Source of the DNA: Paenibacillus agri
GTDB lineage: Bacteria; Bacillota; Bacilli; Paenibacillales; Paenibacillaceae
Direction: 5' to 3'
Assembly: GCF_013359945.1 (NCBI RefSeq)
Contig: NZ_JABWCS010000220.1
Span: forward strand, 124,001 to 188,000
Length of the DNA: 64,000 nt
This document shows, piece after piece, positions 1-7,924 of this stretch. Position 1 is the stretch's first letter, and every line of letters begins with the position of its first letter. The notes beneath the pieces were generated by a model. The model had not been told where the DNA came from and did not search any database. It was given only the letters and a program-made list of their open reading frames with translations. Position numbers and translations under genes: made by a program.

Positions 1-1
1 A

Positions 2-1057
2 ATCTCCAACTTCTGGCCGGCCATTCTGATTTTTTTGGGCTTGCAGCGTCTGCTGTCCACCGGCGATTACAGCTCCAGAGGTTCATCCGCAATTGGCGGA
101 CTATTTTTTCTGGCGATAGGCGTCTATTTCCTGGGACGAAATCTGGGTTGGTTTTACCTGTCGGCCGGTGATTTTTTCAAAATGTTCATTCCGGTGATGC
201 TGATCGGCGGCGGGCTGTATGTTATTTTCAAACCGCGCAGGAATGATCCTCCTGTGCCACCACCGCCGCCATCGCCACCGGATTTCTTCCCACCAGGCAA
301 GAAAACGGTCGATGTAGAGCCTCCACAGCCGCTGGAGTCGACACTAGATGAACAGTTTGAGCAGAAATTCGGCAAGCCCTTTGGATCGTCATCCTTTGAA
401 GACCCAAAGGCCTCTTCTGAACGAAAAAACTGGGATCAGTACCCGCAAAATGATGACGAGGAGGATGGGCCTCGCTTCAATTCTGCCTTCGACCGCTTGA
501 AAGATAAGCATGAGCGTCATTTGAACAAACACTATGACCGTCAGGAACGTCATGCACGCAGATTTCAGGAGCGCCAGGAACGCCATGCCCACAGAGACCA
601 GGAGCGCCAAGAACGCCATGCTCGCAGACATGGAGAATGGGACGAGGAGTATGACCATCACCATCACGGCAGCAAGGATTCGACAAACCGTTCAGCTTTT
701 ATCGGCGATATTCATATGGGCCGCGACCATTTTCAACTTAAGCACACGAACATTTCGCAATTCATTGGCGACACCGTCATTGATCTGACCAACGCGCAGA
801 TTGCCTACGGAGAGACCAAGATCAACATCTCGGCCTTTGTCGGTGACATTAAGGTATTTATTCCCGATGATATGGATTTGGGCGTTTCGGTTAACAGCAG
901 CTCCTTCATCGGGGATATGCAAGTGCTGGATGAATCTCGTAGCGGGTTCATGAGCAATGTTCAGTTCAAGACGCCATATTATAAGGAACGCGGCAAAAAA
1001 GTCCGGATAACCGTCAGTGCTTTTATCGGAGATGTTAAAGTGAAGTCGGTGGGCTAG
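2..1057 (+). CDS. liaF: LiaF-like envelope-stress sensor regulator, 5' end cut by window edge
   Basis: The open frame runs back to the first bases of the window (it already reads SNFWPAILIFLGLQ), so the true start lies upstream; the internal TTG at 35 is not a convincing start. Two hydrophobic segments come first (about 19-35 and 45-62, counted from that TTG), then a proline-rich stretch, a long Arg/His/Glu-rich segment with QERHARR-like repeats, and a C-terminal domain. That domain has five F-I/V-G-D motifs (SAFIGD, SQFIGD, SAFVGD, SSFIGD, SAFIGD), typical of the LiaF C-terminal (DUF2154) beta-repeat domain. LiaF proteins restrain the kinase LiaS in the membrane. It is followed after 4 bp by liaS and then liaR, the standard LiaFSR order for response to cell-wall antibiotics. 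The basic, His-rich linker is unusually long. Confidence 0.9.
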   Translation: MSNFWPAILIFLGLQRLLSTGDYSSRGSSAIGGLFFLAIGVYFLGRNLGWFYLSAGDFFKMFIPVMLIGGGLYVIFKPRRNDPPVPPPPPSPPDFFPPGKKTVDVEPPQPLESTLDEQFEQKFGKPFGSSSFEDPKASSERKNWDQYPQNDDEEDGPRFNSAFDRLKDKHERHLNKHYDRQERHARRFQERQERHAHRDQERQERHARRHGEWDEEYDHHHHGSKDSTNRSAFIGDIHMGRDHFQLKHTNISQFIGDTVIDLTNAQIAYGETKINISAFVGDIKVFIPDDMDLGVSVNSSSFIGDMQVLDESRSGFMSNVQFKTPYYKERGKKVRITVSAFIGDVKVKSVG

Positions 1058-1061
1058 GAAG

Positions 1062-2144
1062 ATGGGAACGATACTTCATAATACGAAATGGGTGTTGTTG
1101 CTCTATTTTCTGCTCAGCGGCGGAGTGTCAGCCGGACTGGTGTATGCGGGAACCTGCCTTGGTTATATTGAGGTCGTGGACTATCGGATGTGGTTGTATC
1201 TTACACTCGGAATAATACTGTTCACGGTCATTGTAGGCTATATGGCCGTCCAACGTATCCAGCGCCGGATTGATCATCTCGATCTGAATATGTTGCAGGT
1301 AGCAAAAGGGAACCTGTCTGTACGGATGCCGGAGAGTGACGATCAGTCTTTTGCCAGAGTGTATCATGAATTTAATGTGATGATGGATGCGGTGGAGAAC
1401 AAGATGAAGCTTCTGCAGCGTCTTGGAGAGCAGGAAGTCATCGAGAAGGAAAAGGCAGCGGAGAGTGCGGTATTGGAGGAACGACGGCGGATGGCCCGTG
1501 ATTTGCATGATACGGTGAGCCAGCAGCTGTTCGCGATCCATATGTCCGCTTCTTCGCTGCCTAAAGTGCTGGAACGCAACCAGGCGCATGGGCAGACTGT
1601 GATGGATCAGTTGATTACGATGTCTCAAATGGCGCAGAAGCAGATGCGTGCGCTGATCGCGCAGTTACGCCCGGTGGAGCTGGAGGGACGAAACCTGTTC
1701 GAAGCGCTGGAAAAATGGTTTCCTGATTATTGTCGTCAAAATGGCCTCAAAGGTATAAAGGAGCTTGAACTGCAGGGAGAGTTATCCGAAGCGATAGAGC
1801 ATCAGCTGTTCCTGATTATTCAGGAGGCGATGGCGAACATCGTCAAGCATGCGGATGCGCGTCTTGTCAGTCTGTCACTACGTGAAGGGCCCCGGCAGGT
1901 TGTGCTAAGTATCAGTGACGACGGTCAGGGCTTTGAGCATGTCCAGCAAAAGCAGGGTTCGTACGGACTTACCACGATGCGCGAGCGTGCGGAGAAGCTG
2001 GGCGGCCAGGTGGAGATTATTAGCCGCAAAGGTGCAGGAACGACCATTCGCGTACATATTCCCAAGTTCATCCAGGGTGATGAGGGACGGCAACTGCCGA
2101 AGGTCTCCGGCACTGAATATCGGGAAGAGGAGGACGGGATATGA
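1062..2144 (+). CDS. liaS: LiaS-type sensor histidine kinase
   Basis: A 360-residue membrane kinase of the NarL/LiaS class. Two transmembrane helices (about 9-31 and 45-64) enclose a very short extracellular loop, so it is an intramembrane-sensing kinase. A HAMP-like segment (65-115) and coiled coil lead into a HisKA_3 dimerisation domain with RRRMARDLHDTVSQQ, where His149 is the predicted phosphorylation site. The C-terminal HATPase has NIVKHA and DDGQGF motifs. It would autophosphorylate on envelope damage and pass the phosphate to LiaR. It sits 4 bp after liaF and overlaps liaR by 4 bp (ATGA), so the three genes are translationally coupled. Confidence 0.93.
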   Translation: MGTILHNTKWVLLLYFLLSGGVSAGLVYAGTCLGYIEVVDYRMWLYLTLGIILFTVIVGYMAVQRIQRRIDHLDLNMLQVAKGNLSVRMPESDDQSFARVYHEFNVMMDAVENKMKLLQRLGEQEVIEKEKAAESAVLEERRRMARDLHDTVSQQLFAIHMSASSLPKVLERNQAHGQTVMDQLITMSQMAQKQMRALIAQLRPVELEGRNLFEALEKWFPDYCRQNGLKGIKELELQGELSEAIEHQLFLIIQEAMANIVKHADARLVSLSLREGPRQVVLSISDDGQGFEHVQQKQGSYGLTTMRERAEKLGGQVEIISRKGAGTTIRVHIPKFIQGDEGRQLPKVSGTEYREEEDGI

Positions 2145-2794
2145 GCGCCATAAAAGTACTGCTGGTGGATGATCATGATATGGTTCGGATGGGCCTCAAA
2201 ACTTATCTTATGCTGGAGCCAACCTTCGAGGTCATTGGCGAAGCTTCTAATGGACAGCAAGCGCTGGAGATGCTGCGTGCCGGCGGTGGACAGGATCTTC
2301 CTGATCTTGTGCTAATGGACCTGATGATGCCGATTATGAACGGGGCGGAGACGACCAGAGCTGTCTTGTCGGAGTTTCCTGGGCTCAAAATCGTCATCCT
2401 GACCAGTTTTCTGGAGGATGATCTGGTTGTAGATGCTATTGAAGCCGGCGCGGTCAGCTATGTCCTTAAGACCGTATCCGCCGAAGAGCTAATCTATGCA
2501 CTACAGGGCGCTTATCGGGGCATGCCAGTGATGACCGGTGATGTGTCACAGGCGCTGACACGTGGTATTCGCCAGCGTACCGTGCAGGGGGATTCCTCCG
2601 GCCTCACCGAGCGGGAGAAGGAAGTGCTGCTGCTCATTGCCGAGGGCAAGAGCAATAAGGATATTGGCGAGGAGCTCCATATCAGCATTAAGACCGTCAA
2701 GACACATGTCAGCAACCTGCTGATGAAGTGCGAGCTGGATGACCGCACGCAGCTTGCCATTTACGCTCACCGGAAGGGCTGGGCGCAGGGGTAG
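2141..2794 (+). CDS. liaR: LiaR-type response regulator (NarL/LuxR family)
   Basis: A 217-residue regulator. The receiver domain (about 4-120) has the acidic pair in VDDHD and the phosphoacceptor Asp60 in VLMDLMMP. A LuxR-type helix-turn-helix follows (about 150-215) with LTEREKEVLLLIAEGKSNKDI and KTVKTHVSNLL segments. The start codon overlaps the liaS stop. In LiaFSR systems the phosphorylated regulator activates envelope-protection genes and often its own operon; any autoregulatory site would be upstream of this window. No clear terminator directly follows; the nearest hairpin with a T-run is at about 3272-3317. Confidence 0.93.
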   Translation: MSAIKVLLVDDHDMVRMGLKTYLMLEPTFEVIGEASNGQQALEMLRAGGGQDLPDLVLMDLMMPIMNGAETTRAVLSEFPGLKIVILTSFLEDDLVVDAIEAGAVSYVLKTVSAEELIYALQGAYRGMPVMTGDVSQALTRGIRQRTVQGDSSGLTEREKEVLLLIAEGKSNKDIGEELHISIKTVKTHVSNLLMKCELDDRTQLAIYAHRKGWAQG

Positions 2795-2997
2795 TTGTGG
2801 TTGTGTTGAGGCTAAAGTTAAAGTTTAAGTGCTGAACATATGGTAGGTCAAAATTAAAGTAGAAGTGGAGAGCTTATGTTGAAGTTGTAGTTTATACTCA
2901 AACAGAATATCAGGCGTTATTCTGTAAAGTTAGGGCTTAGCTCAAAGATCTCCTATCCTCTGTACCAGGCTTCTTAATAGTGAAATGGCGCTACCTT
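2795..2997. other. Gene-free AT-rich stretch after liaR
   Basis: About 200 bp with short, degenerate AAGTTAAAGT-like direct repeats near 2810-2895. No ribosome binding site plus open frame and no terminator was found. It is the first part of an 1.1-kb intergenic region whose other contents are listed separately. Confidence 0.5.
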
Positions 2998-3198
2998 CCC
3001 AACTAAGAGCATTTTTGTACCTTATTTTCCTTTAATATAGACAAATACGCTAAATAGAGGCATTTTTGTATCTTAATTTCGAAAAAGGTACTCTGAAAGG
3101 GTTATGATGGAAGAATTAACGTACAATATTGCACTTAATTCCGTCTATCTCCCATCTTCAGACTATTTAAGGTACAAAATTGCCGTTAATTACACTTC
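2998..3198. repeat. Four-part intergenic repeat, family A, copy 1
   Basis: A 201-bp element with a second copy at 37290-37489. It contains two direct quarter repeats (about 3001-3030 and 3052-3081, core GCATTTTTGTACCTTA) followed by two quarters in inverse orientation (about 3113-3142 and 3166-3195, core AAGGTACAAAATTGCCGTTAA). The outer quarters are inverted repeats of one another. Both copies start at CCCAACTAAGAGC and end at TTAATTACACTTC. There is no coding capacity. It resembles a miniature, non-autonomous palindromic element; no target-site duplication is obvious. Confidence 0.8.
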
Positions 3199-3271
3199 AG
3201 AGTAACGTCTAGGCTTTGTTTGATATATTAACACGTTTTATATTGTATCCAACTTGGACGCAAAAATAGAG

Positions 3272-3317
3272 AGGCACTATAAGTTGGGGGTGTGATCCAA
3301 GTTATAGTGCCTTTTTC
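3272..3317 (+). terminator. Rho-independent terminator-like hairpin
   Basis: A stem with arms 3272-3287 and 3297-3312, 15 of 16 positions paired (AGGCACTATAAGTTGG with CCAAGTTATAGTGCCT), runs straight into TTTTT. It lies 480 bp after liaR, so it may end a long liaR transcript or belong to an unseen transcript. Confidence 0.6.
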
Positions 3318-3498
3318 TGTTGGGTATGGTAGCAAGCTCAAATAATTGAGCGCACCTATTCACGTTCATCACTCGTTCAACACTGTCTATAGCTGAACTA
3401 ATCAGTAATTGCCACGGGCGCATGGGAACCGCGCCCGAACTATTTGTTCACTCCCTGTAGAGGGTGAGCGGGCGGGGATCAGGGCGCAAAGTTTACGG

Positions 3499-3560
3499 CC
3501 GCCTTTGAAATCATGTTCCACCCGCAGGGTTCTATTCAAGGAACATGATTTCAACAGCGG
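3499..3560. repeat. Long perfect-stem hairpin
   Basis: TTGAAATCATGTTCC at 3505-3519 pairs perfectly with GGAACATGATTTCAA at 3540-3554 across a 20-nt loop, and the stem extends to 19 of 21 positions (3499-3519 with 3540-3560). No T-run follows. It sits directly before the 33-bp tandem repeat. Confidence 0.7.
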
Positions 3561-3568
3561 TGGAGCCT

Positions 3569-3757
3569 GAGCCCCGCCGAGCGATCCCAGCCCACATGTT
3601 ATGAGCCCCGTCAGCGATCCCAGCCCACGTGCTACGAAACCCGCCAGCGATCCCAGCCCACATGCAATGAGCCCCGCCGAGCGATCCCAGCCCACATGCA
3701 ATGAGTCCCATCAGCGATCCCAGCCCATATGCAATGAGCCCCGTCAGCGATCCCCCT
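3569..3757. repeat. 33/34-bp tandem repeat, about 5.7 units
   Basis: Tandem units of 33-34 bp carry the core GCGATCCCAGCCCACATG followed by CAATGAGCCCCGTCA or variants. Units differ by a few substitutions and by a single-base length change (33 or 34 bp), which breaks any single frame. The small open frames on the minus strand that read GLGSL-like repeats are by-products. Units are directly adjacent, with no spacers, so it is not CRISPR. It lies 150 bp upstream of the htrA-like gene. Confidence 0.75.
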
Positions 3758-3904
3758 ATGTTTCCTTTTCTATTCGCCCGCACCTATCTTTTATCTGCGC
3801 TTAAATTGTTTTTAATGTGACCTTAAGGTTTAAAGTACAAAATAAGACCATGAAAACAAATTAAACCTTGCCACACGATAGGCAGGGCGCGGGAGGAAAG
3901 AAAC

Positions 3905-5563
3905 ATGGACGAGAACAAAAACAGATTTAACCGTGACAACGAACCTGAATCTGATCGGGAATGGAACAACGGTAGCAATGGCAACCAGTCCTCCGAAACA
4001 AGCTCATCATATTACTACTCTTACGGACCTTTTAAATCCTTGAATAAAGAAGAACTGGACAACGACAGTAATGTAGAACACTACAACCGGCGGGAACCGG
4101 AGCGGGTGGAGATTACACCTCCGCAGCCTGTAAGACCTCTTTCTTACAGCCCGGCGGTCCGCCCCACAGGTTATGACGGAAACGGTGGAGGCAAGGGCGG
4201 CAATGGTGGGAACGGTGATGGCGGCGGTAACGGCTGGCAATACAATCGCAAGCCGAAAAGTTCGTTTAAAACAGTGTTGGTTTCTTTTCTCGCCGGAATG
4301 ATCGTGCTTTCAGGGTCGATGTACATGGCCGACCGCGGCAATTGGTTCACACCGGATACAGCAAGCTCAATTAACGGAAGCGGAACAAACACTTCTGCTT
4401 CGGCGCCGAGCGAAAGTGCTATGGCAAAACCTACGACGACAACGGCGTCCTTGGTTACTGGAAAAGGCGATGTTTCAGGCGTAGTGGATCATGTTGGCCC
4501 GGCAGTCGTCAAGATTGAGACATTGGTGAACCAAAGCTCGCGCAGCAGAGGACAAAGTATTCCGAACAGCAATGATCCGTTCTCACAATTCTTTTTCGGA
4601 GACCAGTTCGGTGGTGGTGGCTCTTCCCAGTCAGAACCGGAACAGCAATCCCCATCTGACAAGGGTTCATCCTCTCAACTGGTTCCATACGGGATTGGTA
4701 CAGGTTTCATCTACGACAAGGCTGGATATATCCTGACCAACCAGCACGTTATCAACGGTGCTGATGTCATTCAGGTTACTGTGGATGGCAACACCAAACC
4801 TTATGAAGCCAAACTGCTCGGCTCCAGCAAAGATTTGGATCTGGCTGTACTGAAGATTGAAGGCAACAATAATTTCCCTGTAGTAGCACTGGGTGATTCC
4901 GATTCGCTGAAAGTCGGTTCGGAAGTTGTAGCCATCGGTAACCCGCAAGGATTCGATCATACCGTTACTGCAGGTGTGCTAAGTGCCAAGGGCCGCAGCA
5001 TTGATATTAACGAAGAAGATGGCAGTGGTACAAGAAACTACAAAAACCTGCTCCAAACAGATGCGTCCATCAACCCAGGTAACTCTGGCGGTCCATTGCT
5101 TAATGTGAACGGTGAGGTCATTGGCATGAACGTAGCTGTAAGTACTGATTCACAAGGTATTGGTTTCGCGATTGCTGTGAATACAATCAAGAATGTCGTT
5201 GACAAGCTGGAAGCGAATCAGGCGATTCCGAAAGAGCCCGTTCCGTTCATTGGTGCAACCCTCATGACGATTACAGATGAAGTGGCCAAACAAATGGGTA
5301 CTGATATTAAAGAAGGATCTGTAGTTGCAGATATTGTTTTCAGATCGCCAGCTTATAACGCAGACCTCCGTCCTTACGACATTATTACCGGAGTAGGCGG
5401 CAAGAAGTATGCAACCAATCAGGACCTGATCACTTATATTCAAACGCTCAAGGTTGGAGACAAGATTACGCTCAACGTTGTCCGTGACGGCAAACCATTG
5501 AACCTTGATGTTACAATTGGCAACAAGAACGATTTTGATACTACACAGAAACAACGGCAATAA
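3905..5563 (+). CDS. htrA: HtrA/DegP-family membrane serine protease
   Basis: A 552-residue protein. A long polar, Gly/Asn-rich cytoplasmic N-terminus (1-118) is followed by one transmembrane anchor (about 122-141), so the protease domain faces outside. The trypsin-like domain has the triad His281 (TNQHVING), Asp312 (DLDLAVLKI) and Ser394 (NPGNSGGP). One PDZ domain follows (about 445-540). The family degrades or refolds damaged secreted proteins and is commonly stress-induced. The start is supported by GGGAGGAAAG 6-7 bases upstream. A 12-bp tandem repeat (AACAACGGCAAT, three units) covers the stop codon, so the C-terminus may vary by frame between strains. A strong terminator follows. Confidence 0.93.
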   Translation: MDENKNRFNRDNEPESDREWNNGSNGNQSSETSSSYYYSYGPFKSLNKEELDNDSNVEHYNRREPERVEITPPQPVRPLSYSPAVRPTGYDGNGGGKGGNGGNGDGGGNGWQYNRKPKSSFKTVLVSFLAGMIVLSGSMYMADRGNWFTPDTASSINGSGTNTSASAPSESAMAKPTTTTASLVTGKGDVSGVVDHVGPAVVKIETLVNQSSRSRGQSIPNSNDPFSQFFFGDQFGGGGSSQSEPEQQSPSDKGSSSQLVPYGIGTGFIYDKAGYILTNQHVINGADVIQVTVDGNTKPYEAKLLGSSKDLDLAVLKIEGNNNFPVVALGDSDSLKVGSEVVAIGNPQGFDHTVTAGVLSAKGRSIDINEEDGSGTRNYKNLLQTDASINPGNSGGPLLNVNGEVIGMNVAVSTDSQGIGFAIAVNTIKNVVDKLEANQAIPKEPVPFIGATLMTITDEVAKQMGTDIKEGSVVADIVFRSPAYNADLRPYDIITGVGGKKYATNQDLITYIQTLKVGDKITLNVVRDGKPLNLDVTIGNKNDFDTTQKQRQ

Positions 5564-5585
5564 CAACGGCAATAACAACGGTAAT
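5550..5585 (+). repeat. 12-bp tandem repeat across the htrA stop codon
   Basis: Three consecutive units of AACAACGGC/TAAT occupy 5550-5585; the TAA stop (5561-5563) lies at the boundary of units 1 and 2. In the neighbouring frame the repeat reads NNGN repeats, the kind of low-complexity tail seen in secreted Gram-positive proteins. Confidence 0.75.
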
Positions 5586-5605
5586 AGCAAAGGCACCATA
5601 CAATC

Positions 5606-5634
5606 AGACGGAAGGGTTCGCCCTTCCGTCTTTA
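5606..5634 (+). terminator. Terminator of the htrA-like gene
   Basis: An 11-bp perfect stem, AGACGGAAGGG (5606-5616) with CCCTTCCGTCT (5621-5631), has a 4-nt loop (TTCG) and is followed by a short T-run. Confidence 0.85.
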
Positions 5635-5709
5635 ATGTACAAAGATGTCTTTTTACCGATTCGCTGGTACAATATTTATATATAGAACTGGACAATGGGG
5701 GCTGTATGG

Positions 5710-6399
5710 ATGCGACCGAATATTCTAATTATTGATGACGATGAGAAAATTATCTCCATGCTGAGGCGTGGCCTGGCTTTTGAAGGATATGATGTCAAGA
5801 CAGCTGCGAATGGCGCAGACGGCTTGCGTGCGGTAATAGCAAATGATCCTGATGTGGTTATTCTTGATGTGATGATGCCACAGGTGGATGGCTTTGAAGT
5901 TTGCCGGAGGCTGCGTGAGGGTGGCAGCAACGTGCCTGTCCTGATGCTCACCGCCAAGGATGAGATCGAGCACCGGGTCAAGGGTCTTGATCTGGGTGCA
6001 GACGATTATCTGGTGAAGCCGTTTGCCTTAGAGGAACTGTTGGCCCGTGTCCGTGCGCTGCTAAGGCGTAAGAGCGAGCAGGGTAGCGGCAGTGATCAGG
6101 CGGTGGCTTATGAGGATATTACTCTTGATGTAGACTCTCGGGAGGTCACACGTGACGGCAAACGTCTGGAGCTGACCGCCAAGGAGTTCGAGCTGTTGCA
6201 TCTGTTCATGCAGAACCCAAAGCGGGTACTGTCGCGTGATCTCATTATGGACAAGATTTGGGGCTATGACTACAGTGGAGAATCCAATGTACTTGAGGTA
6301 TATATCGCCATGCTGCGCCAGAAGACAGAGGAACACGGTGGCAAACGATTGATCCAGACCATCAGAGGAGCAGGTTACATTCTAAGAGGTGACAACTAG
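5710..6399 (+). CDS. OmpR-family response regulator
   Basis: A 229-residue regulator with an N-terminal receiver (acidic pair in IIDDDEKI, phosphoacceptor Asp in VILDVMMPQVDG, conserved Lys in VKPFALEELLARV). A C-terminal winged helix follows (about 135-227; ELTAKEFELLHLFMQNP and RGAGYILR). The start at 5710 is chosen over the in-frame ATG at 5695 because the TGGGGG stretch at 5696-5701 is a suitable ribosome binding site for 5710 and would lie inside the longer frame. The partner kinase starts one base after its stop. It resembles MprA/ArlR-like regulators; the target genes cannot be told from the sequence. Confidence 0.92.
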   Translation: MRPNILIIDDDEKIISMLRRGLAFEGYDVKTAANGADGLRAVIANDPDVVILDVMMPQVDGFEVCRRLREGGSNVPVLMLTAKDEIEHRVKGLDLGADDYLVKPFALEELLARVRALLRRKSEQGSGSDQAVAYEDITLDVDSREVTRDGKRLELTAKEFELLHLFMQNPKRVLSRDLIMDKIWGYDYSGESNVLEVYIAMLRQKTEEHGGKRLIQTIRGAGYILRGDN

Positions 6400-6400
6400 T

Positions 6401-7867
6401 ATGTCTATTAAGCTGCGGCTGACTGCTTGGTATTCGGGAATTTTGGCTGTAATGCTGTTGGGCCTATCAGCTGCAATATATGCTTTCGTGTATATAAATA
6501 CTTACGGCGATTTAAAGGACCGTGTTGAAAAGCAGGTTGAGCAGCTACAGCTTCTGCCGCGCTGGGGATATGACGGTTCCTTGCTAAACGTCAATGTGAT
6601 TCCTTCTCAGGCAACGCGCCTGGAGGAAGCTAATATGCTGGTGCAAATTAGTATTTATGACAGTGGGGCTATTCAGCAGTCGGATAATATGATGAGCCTG
6701 GGACTGAAATTCGATGTTCCAGATAAGAATAACATTATGCAAGAAAAGGGCTTCAAGCAGGTGACGCTTGCAGGCTATCATTTCATCATGTATCAGACGC
6801 CGTTAACGCCGCTCCCTGGTAGTGCCCCGTTGGCGGTTTTGCAAGTAGCCACACCAACCAACCAGGAAGACCGGATGATGGAGAGGCTGAAGAACATTCT
6901 AGTCGCCGGTTCCTTTGCGACCTTGGTGGCAGCCTTCACGTTCGGCTTGTTCCTGGCCCGCAAGGCTATGAGACCAATCGGCAAGGTAATCGAGGCAGCG
7001 AACGGCATCCAGACCGGAACAGATCTCAGCTCGCGCATCGAATACGACGGTCCGCCGGATGAAATCGGCAGATTGGTTCAGACCGTAAACAGCATGCTGG
7101 GGCGGATGGAGGGTTTTTATACGGAGCTGGAAGATTCCTATGCCGCGCAGCGGCGCTTCGTCTCGGATGCTTCCCATGAACTCCGAACCCCGCTGACGAC
7201 GATCCGGGGGAATATCGACCTGCTGCAGAAGGTCTGGGAGATGGAGCCGGGAGCAAATCCCGCGCTCGACGATGCTGCGATCCGCCAGCTGTCTATCGAA
7301 TCGGTGAAGGACATTGCGGATGAATCCAAGCGGATGAGCCGCCTTGTCGCCGATATGCTTTCTCTGGCCCGTGCCGATACCGGACGGACTTTTGACAAGG
7401 AACCGGTGGCTCTGGAGCCGATGATGATGGAAGTAGCGCGACGTGCATCCTTCTTGCCGCATCAGGCGGAATGGCAACCTGGCCCAATGTCTCACTTGAA
7501 TGGCAAATACATTGTCGGCAACAAGGACTATTTGCAGCAAATGCTGTTTATTTTCATCGACAATGCCTTCAAATACACACCATCTGGTGAGGTAGTGTTT
7601 GACACTGTGTTCTATCAGAATCAGGTAGGTATTCGGATCAGCGATACGGGAATTGGAATGGATAAGGATGAGATCCCGCATATCTTCGACCGCTTCTATC
7701 GTGCGGATGAATCGCGGGGAATCACGGAAGGCATTGGCCTTGGTCTCTCCATCGCCAAATGGATTATTGACGAGCATGACGGCTCGGTTGAAGTTGTCAC
7801 CCGGCAGGGAGAAGGCACCACATTTGTGATCTGGTTGCCCCTTCTCTTTGCTCCGCCGCTGGAATAG
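6401..7867 (+). CDS. Sensor histidine kinase, partner of the preceding regulator
   Basis: A 488-residue kinase. The N-terminal transmembrane helix (about 8-32) is followed by an extracellular sensor domain of about 130 residues, a second helix (about 168-187) and HAMP (188-240). HisKA has DASHELRTPLTTIRGN with His259 as phosphosite. The HATPase domain has DNAFKYT, DTGIGM and EGIGLGLSIAKW motifs. ATG 6401 is preferred over the in-frame GTG 6389 because AAGAGGTG lies just upstream of 6401 and the GTG is part of that site. It forms an operon with the response regulator. A promoter for ispH appears to lie in its last codons. Confidence 0.92.
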   Translation: MSIKLRLTAWYSGILAVMLLGLSAAIYAFVYINTYGDLKDRVEKQVEQLQLLPRWGYDGSLLNVNVIPSQATRLEEANMLVQISIYDSGAIQQSDNMMSLGLKFDVPDKNNIMQEKGFKQVTLAGYHFIMYQTPLTPLPGSAPLAVLQVATPTNQEDRMMERLKNILVAGSFATLVAAFTFGLFLARKAMRPIGKVIEAANGIQTGTDLSSRIEYDGPPDEIGRLVQTVNSMLGRMEGFYTELEDSYAAQRRFVSDASHELRTPLTTIRGNIDLLQKVWEMEPGANPALDDAAIRQLSIESVKDIADESKRMSRLVADMLSLARADTGRTFDKEPVALEPMMMEVARRASFLPHQAEWQPGPMSHLNGKYIVGNKDYLQQMLFIFIDNAFKYTPSGEVVFDTVFYQNQVGIRISDTGIGMDKDEIPHIFDRFYRADESRGITEGIGLGLSIAKWIIDEHDGSVEVVTRQGEGTTFVIWLPLLFAPPLE

Positions 7868-7875
7868 GGTATAAT
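7847..7875 (+). promoter_or_regulatory. Candidate sigma-A promoter for ispH
   Basis: TTTGCT (7847-7852), a 17-bp spacer and TATAAT (7870-7875) overlap the end of the kinase gene. They would start transcription about 40 bp before the ispH start codon. Confidence 0.5.
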
Positions 7876-7924
7876 TTAGGAGAACTATTACAGCAGTCAA
7901 CGACAGCAGAAAGCTGGTGAAGTC

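Noticed and set aside
2998..3198. Family A element as an insertion sequence remnant with transposase
   Set aside because: No open frame or transposase similarity is present in either copy; only a non-autonomous element is supportable.
3569..3757. Possible CRISPR array
   Set aside because: Units are directly adjacent with no unique spacers, and no cas genes are nearby.
3402..3783. Minus-strand open frames with GLGSL/WAGIA repeats
   Set aside because: They are translations of the 33/34-bp tandem repeat; frame changes with unit length and there is no ribosome binding site.
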